Origin: Euryodendron excelsum
Lineage: Eukaryota > Streptophyta > Magnoliopsida > Ericales > Pentaphylacaceae
Assembly (NCBI GenBank): GCA_033060915.1
Contig: CM065387.1
Coordinates: 32,233,501-32,297,500, forward strand
Reading direction: 5' to 3'
Length of the DNA stretch: 64,000 nucleotides
The notes under the pieces are model-generated. The model saw nothing but the letters and a program-made list of their open reading frames with translations. It did no database searches and had not been told where the DNA came from. Made by a program: the position numbers and the translations under genes. Of the stretch, positions 47,077 through 58,480 are shown piece by piece (the stretch's first letter is position 1; each line of letters opens with the position of its first letter).

Positions 47077-47564
47077 AAGTTTACCAACTTTTGACAAGAT
47101 TTGGCCAAAAACTTTCAAAAGTGAAAATTTAAAAAATTTGAAATTAGAAGGTAAAGTCATGACTCTTTCGGAACTATCTTTCTAAGTTTTGTGTTATACA
47201 AATTCCTATCTGTTCATATTTTTTTAGGTAATTTTTGGTTTTTTTTGAATAACTCTTTTTTTTTTTAAAAGAGAGCATTAAAAATTGAAGGAAAAGAATA
47301 TAATTGGAGAAGAAAGGAAGTGGTCGACTGCAAATTATTTCATTTGATTATAGCATATTGTGACTTTTTGTTTGATTTTAATATTTATGGTAGATTTTAC
47401 TTACCACATAAATGTTCAAATTACAATGGGATCAATAAATTTTAGTAGTGAGGTAGTATAATCTATTATAATTTTAAAGGTTACAATATGGATTCATTGA
47501 ATAGACAAAGGTTAAAGATACGACTTACCTAAAAAGTTCTAATTTTTATCCAATCATGTGGGTG

Positions 47565-47769
47565 TAACCTAGGAGAAATTATCTAGTGCTCCCAGAGTGC
47601 CACTTGGTCTTATTTCTCCATTCACATGGGAGTGGGTCTCCCATTTGTTAGGTGAGATATTTGACCTCACCTAATATGACCTAATATGAGGAACCCTACC
47701 ACTATGTGAGTCGTGAAGCAAGGATGACGAGGTACTCTAGGAGCACTGAATAATTCTTCATAACCTAGG
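47565..47769. mobile_element. MITE with 9-bp target-site duplication
   Basis: Body 47574-47760, with ~28-bp imperfect terminal inverted repeats (agaaattatctagtgctccc against the reverse complement of gagcactgaataattcttca). Flanked by perfect duplications taacctagg (47565-47573 and 47761-47769). A 9-bp duplication suggests a Mutator-type MITE. No coding capacity. Confidence 0.85.
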
Positions 47770-48691
47770 CCCGTCTAAGCCTGTCCAACATTTTATAAGC
47801 CTTGGAGTTATAAATGAACATATAAGACATGGCTTGGAAATTTTTTTAAGCTCAATTATAGAGACATGATTAAGATTTTTCTTTATCCTTGCTCTATAGC
47901 TATAAATTGTCGTAATAGTAATCAAAATTGAAATTTTGATTTTCGGCATCTTCATAAATATCTTAGTTAATAATTAAGTATTAACTTTTTACGAGTAACT
48001 TAGTTATATTATTTGACCAATTGTGACTTCTTGATTTGAATATTTGAGTCTTTACATCAAATTTAAAAGTTATTTCATCATTTTGAAGCAACTGGCACAA
48101 AGTTAGTTGATACTTATTTCCTAGATAATGTTATTACTTCTTATCTGGAAAAAGAAGTTTATGACCTGGGGCCTTCTACCTTCAGGTGACATTGCTCTGT
48201 TAAGCTTTTGCCCATTGCAAAAAATTCCCCACTATTGCCTCCCTTAGGAGTCTAGGCCGTGTCTTAGTTTTAATGTGGTTGATCATCTTCTCAGACTAGC
48301 TATTGATCACTGCATTGGTAAGCTATTGCCTCACCAACTAGCTAATCAGATGTGAGCCTCTCCTCAAGCATATTCCACCTTTTGCCTCCTCATCCTACAT
48401 GCTATTAGTGGTTGTTTCCAGCTGTTGTTCCTCTTTCAAGGGTAGGTTCTTATGCATTACTCACCCGTTCACCACTAGAAACATCAATTCCTGTCTGATT
48501 TGAAGCTTAACCTAACCTGATATATATAAATATTCATATATTTTCGAACACTATATGAATTTATATCTTATGTTATTTAATTTTATTTTTAAAAATGAAA
48601 AATATTTATTAAAAAATTAGTTATAAGGTTTGAATACTTAATTTTTATCACAAATTACTTTGATGACCACATCATTTGTGTATAATTTGTG

Positions 48692-48727
<36 letters not shown>

Positions 48728-48839
48728 ATATTTGTGATAAATAAGCGGATTTGAAAAATCTAAATATTATTATGAATGGGTTTGAAATTTATTTTTAGGC
48801 CTAATGTTGGACTTGGGCCAGATCGGACTCGGCTGATGT
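47770..48839. other. Intergenic AT-rich DNA
   Basis: No gene seen. A compound (TA)n(TG)n microsatellite lies at about 48695-48728. Confidence 0.6.
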
Positions 48840-48865
48840 ACTTCTTATAGGGATGGCAGTGGACC

Positions 48866-48908
48866 AGGGTGGGGGGCGAGGGCGGGGGCAGGGGCTGGGG
48901 AGGGGATT
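48866..48908 (+). repeat. G-run cluster with G-quadruplex potential
   Basis: At least seven runs of three or more G separated by one to three bases (ggggggcgagggcggggg, then caggggctggggagggg), just inside the hAT left end. C-rich DNA (ccccaccc, ccctcc) follows on the same strand at 48990-49060 and could pair with it. Confidence 0.85.
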
Positions 48909-49118
48909 GGCATCCCCACTCTCGCTTCCACCTATAAAATTCACCTCCATTTCCACCTTTATACCCGTACGGAGATTTTGTTGGCGTCCATCCCCACCCT
49001 ACTAGTACAAACCTCCCTCCACCCTCGCTTCCGCACCCACACCCGCCGCGCACCAACCAAGCCTGACTTAAAGCCCAAGTGACTGCAAATCAACCCATAT
49101 TCAAACTATCCGCTCAAA

Positions 49119-49299
49119 AAAACAAGAATACAACATTCAAATTGACTTTTTAGCATTCAAATCCAGCAATGCTTGAATAAATCCAAGAACTTCAAATTAA
49201 CGTTACAAAACCGTAAATAAACAAGAATCCAACATTCAAATCAAGCAATGCTTGAATAAATCCAAGAAATTCAAATTAACATTACAAAACCATAAATGC
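49119..49299. repeat. Tandem duplication (~80-98 bp unit)
   Basis: Copies from about 49119 and 49218 share aacaagaat, caacattcaaat, agcaatgcttgaataaatcc and aagaa-ttcaaattaac-ttacaaaacc. The first copy has an extra ~17 bases. It is in the 3' noncoding part of the hAT element. Confidence 0.85.
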
Positions 49300-52200
49300 A
49301 TTCAAATCCAGCATGCTTAAACAAATGTCTTGACAAGCATCCCAAACATTTGACAGAAGCTAATTGTTGCCTGGCTTGGATAGGTTGAGTTTGCTGAAAC
49401 AATAGAGTTACAAAGAACAAGAATTGTTCGAGGCTCTGATTCAATATGAAAATAGTTAAAACAGCTAGAAATAGTTTTTTGCCACAGCATAAGCACAAAT
49501 GTAATTTACTAATAACAATCAATCCATTGCTACTAAGCATATGTATCAACCATTGATAAACAATGGTAAACAAGTTTGGCCCTGATTCAAAGCACTGGTA
49601 AACAAGTTTTGTCCTTCATATAATAAAAACAGCATGTCTGCACAACAACTGCATTCCCAACCTCAAAACAATTTATTTCTTGCCCATAAAATTTTATTTT
49701 AATAGAGCTAAACATGATGAATAATGATAGACATTCAAAGAAAATGGCATTCACGAAAAATGTACAAGTGAATTGGTTCGTGCCTTACGTAAGGTCATGC
49801 CTAGACACAAATGATTCTACTGACTAATAAATTTTCCAAGTGAAAAAATAAAGGCAAAGAAGAAAGCATTGAGAGGGAAGCCAGCAGTTATTAAAAGGGT
49901 GTAAGCACTCCATTTTTGTCTGCTTGGCAATCTCCAGTCCAAATCAGACCCCCAATCAAACATCACAACATTATCAAGCCCATACCGACTTTTCAAACTC
50001 CAATCCAGTCAATCGGTCACTTCCTGGGCCTGTCAGGCCCAACTGAAGCCAAATGACCAAAATACCCCTAGGCTTTCCTCATAGTTTTCGAAGACCGGGC
50101 GGCCTCCCAAACCAATCACAACGTCGGAGTGATGAAAATACTCACAAACTTTAAATGGTTCACTTTTGGCACTTGCTAACCCGCCAATGTAGAATGTTCG
50201 TTATACCCCTTGGCATCCGGTAAGTTTCTCAAAATCAGGTGGTCTTCGAAATCGATACTACACCGTTAGAGTGACGAAAACATTCACAAATCATTAAGTC
50301 GCCAAAGTGGCTAGAACTCACTCACAAACAAGTTGACACGGGTACGCTGCTAAATAACTTAGTGTCACAAACCCAAAAGTGCCTCTTGGTTGTGGCACAT
50401 TTACTGGAAAAAAGAAAGACCTTTGGAAACTAACCCATCCCAACCGTCAGAGTGACAGAAACACTCGTATACTCAGGTCAACACCGACGCCTGCTAGCCC
50501 GTCTTGCTAAAAAATGACCAAACTGCCCCTTGGGCATGATGGTATGTCTTGTGAGAAAGTACAAACTCCTTGAGACAGTAAGACCATCTAACCCAGCACG
50601 TCTTGCGAGAAAGCACAAACTCTTTGAGACAGTAAGTCTATCTAACCCGACACATCTTCAAGAAATTACCAAGTCCTCGAGATGGTAAGTCCACCTTCCA
50701 GGACCGTCCCCAGACAGTCCATCATGTTTAATATGCCATTCTAGTCAACTCTGGACCAATTCCAGTGATATTCGATCAAAATGTTTAAATTGCTCCTAGG
50801 GCAGTTGACATGTCATTGAGAAAGTACAAGTTTCTCAAGACAGCAAGTCCACCTTTCCAGGACTATCCCTGGATAGTCTAGCATGTTTGATAAGTAACTC
50901 AAATCCATCTCGACCCTATTTTGACAAGTTTCGATCAAAATAACTGTTTTGCCCCCGGTGGCTCGGACATTTCCTAAACCACACCAGCTCTAAGTACCAA
51001 ATCAACATTCATTGGGATACCTCGTTAAACATCCATGTCCAGTTCCAAGCGAGTCTCTTGACTCAAAACATCTATAAGCCAACAAAGCTTCCCAGAGCGT
51101 CTCACAAATGTTCTGCTAGGGTTGACTTTTTCTCTAATTTTCTGATTAAAACATACCATCAAACGACTTGAGAGATTGCTTCCCAGAACCCTCAATCATA
51201 TGATACGAATACGGCTACTTTAAGAAGCCCTCGAAGCGTCTCATAGACGCTCCACTGAGGTTGACTTTTTTCTTGATTTCTTAATTGAAATGCACCATCA
51301 AACGACTTGAGAAATGCATAAATTAGGAATTTCCTTGAAGCTTATCTGAAGGACCTCCCATCGGTATGGTTTCATTAAGGAGGTCATTTCTAGGAGGGCA
51401 CGACCATGTGGCTAAAAAATGACCATTTCTAGAAACCCTCAGAGCATTTCATAGATGCTCCAAAAAGCTTTTTTTCATGCATGCTTCTCGAGAAAATATC
51501 CCCGTCATTCGGAATCCTTTAAAACTCCCCGAGGGCTTCAGATTCATAAGAAGAAGCGGGAGAATGTTATGAGCGTGACTAATTTTCTTGAATTTTCCCC
51601 CATTGCATGAATATAAAGGCAAAGTTGACATAAATGTTCTTGGAGGCGGAGCGTGTGCTACATGCGCCCAAAAAATGATCAGATTGTCCAAAAATTTACT
51701 TACTGCCCAAGATAGGATAGTACAAGGAGTGCCGTATGACACTTAGTCACTGGGGAGGGCCTGGCGCATGTACTACATGCGCCTAGTGCCCTTAGGGTCT
51801 TTTCTAGCCTATAAATAGTGGCCTCCCCCCTTGATATTTCAGAGTTGAAAACAATAGGGAAACTTTGCCCAATTCAATACAGAACCTCAATATTCTAAAA
51901 AGCATAAGTCTTTCAAAGATTCAAGCCCCTCCAAACTCCTTCAAGCCTCTCCAATGCTCAAGTCCTTTCAATTATGGTGGATTGAAGAAGACTAAAGGCC
52001 AAAGGCAAACTCTTATTTAGATTTATCTCTCTCGAACTGCTCTCTTTTCCCCCTTAGTCCACTTGGGCTATTCTTCCTTTTTAAACCCCATCTTCTACCT
52101 CTCTTTCTTGCATTTCTTGAAACATGAGGGCTCCTAGGCCATGCTTAGAGGAAAGACTATGAGAAGCACTGGTTACGGGATCACTCATAGGCCTACTTGA

Positions 52201-53269
52201 ACATAGCATAGCCCTACAGCCCCTTGCAATGTGGTGTAGCCTTGAACCTTGGATGATTCATGACCTCATTGCATTATGGTTACTATGTTCATGTATTGCA
52301 TGTGATGGTCTTGTTGTCATGCTCAAAAACCTTTTTCAAAACCACCATTGGTTCTATTTTCAAGAACTCTACAAAGTTCATGTTAAAGTGATTTTCTAAA
52401 AATGCCTTTAAGTTGAAGTTTCTTGAAGTATAAGCCAAGAACCTTAGTTTTTCAAGCCTTAGATTGCTTTCCAAAACCCTAATCCCTACCTTGCATTTTA
52501 TATGGCTCTCTTGAGTTTTGCATAAAAAGGATTTCAAAAATCACCCTCTAATGAGTTTTCTAAGTTATTGCTTTTTTAAGATAGCATCAAAATGGTTTTC
52601 AAAAACAACATCTCTTGAAGAGGTTTTCTATGATTTTGAAAGCTTTCAAAGCAACCCTCCCTTAGGTGAGGTTTTCAAATGTTTTGCTCTCTTGAGTTGT
52701 GTGGTTGGAATGTTCCCCACAGAACCCTCTCTTTAGTGGTATCCCCGACATTGACTATAGGAACCTTAGCTCAATATAATGGTTTTTCTAGAACAACCCT
52801 CTTCAAAAGAGGTTTTCAAAAAAGTTTATTCTCCTTAGTTTCCATCAAAATGATTTTCAAAACAACCTTTTTAATATTGATTTTCAAAAGATTTACTCTC
52901 TTTAGTTAGTGGTTATAATGGTCCCAATAAAACTCTCCTTGGAGTAATTTTCAAACATCAACCACATAAATCCTACACTCACTTGAGTGGTTTCGTTAAA
53001 ATACTTTTCAAAACTTAAAACTCTTTTGAGTTTATTTTTCCAAAGTGCTTTACATGAAATGATAGGTTTTCTACATGAAATCATAAAATGTTTCACATGA
53101 AATGATGACTTCTTTACACGAAATCATAGTTTTCAAAACCCCTTTTCAAAGTTCATGCATAAAATCACATTTTCAAAACCACTAGGGCCAAATTAAACCT
53201 TAGTTCAAAATCACCTTCCAAAACCGATATGTCCAAACCCTAATTCAAAACCACATTTCAAAATCCTAA

Positions 53270-53490
53270 GTTCACCAAACCCTACTTGTCTAACCCTAAG
53301 TCATCCAAACCTTAGGTCACCTTAACCATAAGTTAACCTAACCCTAGTCAGATAACTATAGTTGCCAACCTTAGGTCAACCTAACCCAAGTTAGTTAACC
53401 CTAAGTCAACCTAACCCTAGTTAGTTAACCTTAGTCAACCAAACTCTAGGCTAACTTAACCCTAGTTGACCTAATCTTAGTTATCCTAAC
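53270..53490. repeat. Degenerate aaccctaagtcaacctaacc repeats in LTR A
   Basis: About eight loosely repeated units of aaccctagt/aaccttaggtcaacct. They resemble telomere repeats only superficially; phase and spacing are irregular. Confidence 0.75.
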
Positions 53491-54819
53491 CAATGTGTGT
53501 TAAACTTCAAGGCACCAATTCAAAGTTTCTTTTCAAATGATCTTTCAATCCAAAAATCACGTTCATAGTATGTTTTCAAAAATATTCCACTCTCTTGAGT
53601 TTTCAAAAACCCTAACTCTAAAATCTCTTCTGATGTTTCCATTACCTTTCTAAAATTCTTTCGAAAGCTCTCTTAAGTTTGTTTTGACTAAAATGGCTAG
53701 ACACTTTACCATTTTCAAAAAATTTTTTTAAAAGTTTTTCAAAAGCTCACAACTCGAAGGCGTCTCTAACCCTTTCATGGTTAGGGTTTCTAAGGGAAGG
53801 TGATGCATTAAATGAAACCTTCAAGGGTTCATAGTAGGGCTCCAAACCTTACGTATTTTCCAAAACCTTTTTTACAAATGATTTTTCAAAAGTCATACCT
53901 TTAAGACAGTCTTGATCATTTGATAATTAGGGTTTCCTAAGGAAGATGAGATACCAAGTAAGGTTCTATGAATCTATGCTTTTTCAAAACCCTAAAAAGG
54001 AAGTTTCTAACCCTTTTTCTAAACATGCTTTCAAAACTTAGAACCCTAAAAGAGTTTAGTTCTTCAATGACTAACTTTCCAAAAGTGATGAAACATTTAA
54101 CATACCTTTTATAAGATATTCAAAATTTATTTTTAAAAACCTTTCCAAGCCAAGTTCAAAAGAACTTTACCCTATCCAAACTCCATTTTCAAAAGATTCT
54201 TGTAAGCACCCCATTTTTGCCCTCTCGATAGTCTCCAGTCCATCTAGACTTGAGTTCAAATCAATATGGACATATTCCAGTTTAAATCAACTTTCCAAAC
54301 CTAATCAGTCAATCAATCGCTTTGCAGGCCCACCGGGCCCAAATAGAGGCAAAATGACCAAAATGCCCTTGGGGCGTTATCTGGTCCAATTCCAATGGGC
54401 AAGTCTTCTCGAAGACGGTAAGTCCTTGTTTCAATCTCAATTCTAGGATTAAAATCCAATTCCATTCCAGTTCTAATTAAAATCCAATTCCAGTCCAGTT
54501 CCAGTTCAAATCCAATTCCAGTCCAATTCTAGTTCAAATTAAATTCGGCACGCCTTTTGAGAAAGTTGATCCCTCAAGGCAGTAAGTCCATCTAGTTCGA
54601 CACATTTTTTGAGAAAAATCTTCAGAACGGTAAGTCCTTTCAAACCCGTTGATCGAGACGAGAGCCCAAGTCCCTGAGATGGTAGAACGGTCCACCTTTG
54701 GCGCCTGTTAGCTCGCCAATAAAGAATGTCCATTTCAGCACGCCTTCTGAGAAAGTTGATTCCTCAGGTGATAAGTCCACCTTGCAGCTTCTCGAGATTA
54801 CGCAGTGTCTAGAATGATC

Positions 54820-54965
54820 GCGAACCGTCAGAGTGGCGAAAACACTCGTAAATATCGCAATCGTCAGAGTGGCGAAAACACTCGTAAACAAGTCGACATT
54901 GGGAATTGCCAACAAACCCCTATGTCACGGGACCACCATCAGAGTGATGAAAACACTCAAAACCC
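54820..54965. repeat. Tandem cgtcagagtggcgaaaacac units in LTR B
   Basis: accgtcagagtggcgaaaac followed by actcgtaaat occurs in direct repeat (about 54825 and 54864), with a third variant at about 54950. LTR A has similar, more dispersed units (about 50130-50470), so the motif is ancestral to the family. Confidence 0.8.
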
Positions 54966-56639
54966 AGGTCAACACCAGTGCCTGCTAGCCCACTCTGGTG
55001 AAAAATGACCAAACTACCCTTAGGGTATCTTCCGGCATGTTTCTCGAGAAAGTATGTAAGTCCTCAGAACGGTAAGTCCACCCTTCCAAGATTGTCCTAA
55101 AGACAATCTAGCATGATTAGGTGCCTTCCAGTCGGTTTTGGGCCAATTCCGAGATCATTCGGTCAAAATGACCATTTTGCCCCTAGACATCCGAGCACCC
55201 CACGAACCACACCGGCTCTGGGTATTAAACCATTAACCTCTCGGGGATGCTTTTGATAGTATCCCCGGCCTTCCATTACCTTTTCAGATCATTCTGAGTC
55301 AGTTCTGGCAAACCTGATGCAAAATGACCGTTTTGTCCCTAGTGGGCTGACCGCTTTTTCCAACTACATCGGCTCTGGGTATCAAATTGGTAACCTCCTG
55401 GAATATTCTAGGTAATGTTTTCAAGTCTCGAGTCTTCTTTCGGGATATTTCGAGTCCATCCCGGTAGCTTTCCGGCCCGATTGACCGTTTTGCCCCTAAT
55501 AGCCTGGTCAACCCCTCTAACAAATCCTGACATCATTTTTCAAGTCTACTACCCCCTAGACACTATTCTAAGGGTTCCTGTCCCTTTCTGACCCTCTGAG
55601 CCATTCTCGGACCTTCCGGAGTCACTCTTAGTGGAGCCATGCTAAAAATTGCATGGTAGTCACTAGTACAGGTGCCCAAATCTTTTGAAGATACGTTGCT
55701 TGCCGACCTTAAAAGTTTCCTAAGTGGCTGGTGCACTCTTCTGTCTATAAATACAGAGCCTCTTCCAGCATGAAAAGGGTCCTTAAACACAGTCCAAAAA
55801 TTCTGTTTTTCGAATTATAGAGCTCGAACCCCTTCCAAACCCTAGTTCTCTTTAGGTTCTCAAAACCCTAGCCCCTATACACTAAACCCTAGCTCATATA
55901 TACTCATATACTAGCCTTCGAAGCCTCTGAAGCCTCCACTGAAGATTGAAGTACTGCAAACTTGGAAGCTCTTGAAGATCAATGCAAAGACCAAAGCAAA
56001 GCAAGCAAGCAAAACAAAGCAAACCGAGCAAGTAAAACGAAGAAGACACAAGGTAAGCTTCCTATTTATGTTTATGTAATCCTCCCTCTCTTTTCTCTCT
56101 CCTAACCCACTAGAGTTTTCTTCTATTTTAATCCCCATCTTCTGCCCCCCTTTCTTGCATACTTGAAACAAAGAACTCTTCGGTTCATGTGTAGGATTAG
56201 GCTATTGAAAGTCACCGTATCAGGGGCTTTCTCTTAGTCTAACCGGAGACCACGTGGGTTCGGCTCCCTTGATTATGTGGTGAAGCCTTTAACTTTGTAT
56301 GTTTACAACCCCAACTTGCATTGTGCATATCATGATCATGCATCTCTCCAAAATTCGTTTTTAAGCTTGTTTTCAAAACTTGCATCGAAAATCGTTTTCA
56401 AAACTTGCATTAAATCTTCTTTTTCAAAACTTATTTTCAAAATCACAATCCTAAGGTGACTCTAGCCATTCCATGGTTAGGGTTGCTTTAGGAAAGTGTT
56501 ATATTTAAAGTGACTATTATTGTCCATATTTTCAAATTCTTGTTGTTTTCAAAATCACAATCCTAGAATGGTTCTAATCTTCTTATAGTTAGAGTCATTT
56601 TAGAAAAATGGGATATTTTTAGAGACTTGCAAAAGTCCA

Positions 56640-58480
56640 TATTCAAATCCCTTTCCAAATTGCTTTTCAAACTTACTTTCCAAAACCTTTTTTTAAATTC
56701 TCTCGAAATCTTTTTTCAAAATTTGCTTTCCTAAAAAATCTTTCCAAAAATTCCTTTCCAAAAACTCTCTTAAAAAATTCTAATTTCTAAAAACACTCTT
56801 CAAATCTCTTTTCTAAAAATCTCTCTTTCCAAAAAGATCTTCTTTCCAAAATCTCTTTCTTGGAGTTCAAGTTAAACCCTAGAGCCAATGATTAGGAAAC
56901 CCTAATTTTCTTTTCTAAAACATAATTTCCAATTTCCTATTTTGGCCTCAAGACCTAGGTTTCCAAAATCTCCTTTTTACATCAAAATTAGAAATTTTCA
57001 AAACCTATTTTCTACATCGAATCATAGACTTCCAAATCTAGGATTTCTAAAATTTTCTCCTTTCCAGTTCTATGTCAAATCCAATCTCCCATTTAGGAAA
57101 CTAGTTCCAATATTTTATTTTTGGAAACAAAATCAAATCACCTCTTTTTTGAAATAAAATCCAATATTTTGTTTTAGGAAATAGGAATCTAAATCTTTTC
57201 TAATTCGAATCTTTCCTAATTCCTACCTTTTCTAATTCCATACCTTTTCCAATCTTAACTTTCTAAAATCTAAATTTTCCAATCTTTTTTTAACTCAAAT
57301 CTTTCCTAAACTTCAAGTGTTACTAAAAGTCAAACTTTCAAACTTTTTTTAATTTCGAACTTTCCATTCAAATGTTTCCAAAACCCTAAACTTTCTAAAT
57401 TTTAAATCTTTCTTAAATCAAACTTTTCCTAATTTAAATCTTTTCAAAAACCAACTCTTTCTTAAGTTGAAACCTTCTAAATTCAAAACTTTCCAATTTC
57501 AAAACATTTCCTATTGTAAACTTTCCTAATTCAAAACTTTCCTAAAATGAAATTTTCCTAAAACGAAACTTTCCTAAAACGAAACTTTCCTAAAATGAAA
57601 CTTTCCTATTTTGAAACTTTCCTAATTTCAAGATTTTCTAACCATTCTTCCTAGACTCTAACTCTCCATTTTTCTAAATCAAACTTTCCAATCAAATTTT
57701 TCTTAAACCTCAAGTCTTCCCTAAGTCCTAGGATGTCTAGACACTTGTTCGACCCTAACCCTAAAGTTAGGAAGCTTCCAACTCTTCTTCAAAAATTCTT
57801 TTCTATACCAAGATGGTTTTTCAAACGTCAATTCAAGTCCAGATATTTTCAAAAACTCTAGGTTTCCAAATCAAGTTTAAAGTCAATTCTAAGGTCTACT
57901 TCAAATCTTCAAGTTCTATTTTAAATCAAAGTCCAATCTTTTCAAATCTTTCAAGTCAATTTCAAATCAAAGTTCAATTTTCAATCTTCAAATCCAAATT
58001 CTAATTTCAAATCTTTTATTCTAAATTCAAATCAAATCTCTTTTCAAAATGAAACTCTTTTCAAATTAAATATTTTTAAATCAAATTTTTCAAAAACCTC
58101 AAAGTATCTATTTTCAATCGGACTCTTGTCTGAACTACGATTGACCTGATTTTCAAAAAGGGATACGTAGGCAACCCTCATGGGTTCGGTCATAACTTTT
58201 TTCAAACTTTCAATTTCACAACCTTTTTCAAACTTCTATTTTCACAACCTTTTTAAAGTTTCTAATTCCATAATAATTTTCAAACTTCCAATTCCATGAT
58301 CTATTTCAAGTTTCAAATTTCAAAATTTATTTTCAAATTTCTATTTCTAAAACTTTCTTTTAAATCAAATCTATCTTTTCAAATCCATTTCAAAATCAAA
58401 TCAAGCTTTTTCTCAAATCTATTTTCAAAATCAAACCTTCTTGTCGAATCTATTTCCCAATCAAAGTCTTTTCTTGCACT
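56640..58480. repeat. G-poor, strand-asymmetric tract in LTR B
   Basis: A long run built from cttttcaaa, ctttcctaaaa and aattcaaat words with very few G on the plus strand; the unit cctaaaacgaaactttcct is tandemly repeated at about 57540-57620. No coding sense. Confidence 0.8.

Larger units (their letters stand above)
44814..47081 (+). mobile_element. Non-autonomous Copia-like LTR retrotransposon (gag only)
   Basis: The 5' LTR 44819-45223 and 3' LTR 46650-47076 both run TGTTG...CCCAACA, share a TATA-like tatataagga and long common blocks, and are flanked by perfect 5-bp duplications aagtt (44814-44818, 47077-47081). A tRNA-Met primer site (TGGTATCAGAGC, 45226-45237) follows the 5' LTR and a purine-rich tract precedes the 3' LTR. 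The ~1.4 kb interior holds a broken gag only; protease, integrase and RT are absent, so mobility would have required helper enzymes. The LTRs are visibly diverged, indicating age. Confidence 0.88.

Noticed and set aside
48760..49056. Gly/Pro-rich 98-codon frame
   Set aside because: Translation of the G-rich/C-rich hAT terminal region.
52289..53096. Several 60-80 codon frames in solo LTR A
   Set aside because: Low-complexity ttttcaaaa repeats in every frame; no domain.
53270..53490. Telomere-like CCCTAA array
   Set aside because: Units are irregular (aaccctaagtcaacct), not the 7-base plant telomere repeat, and lie within an LTR.
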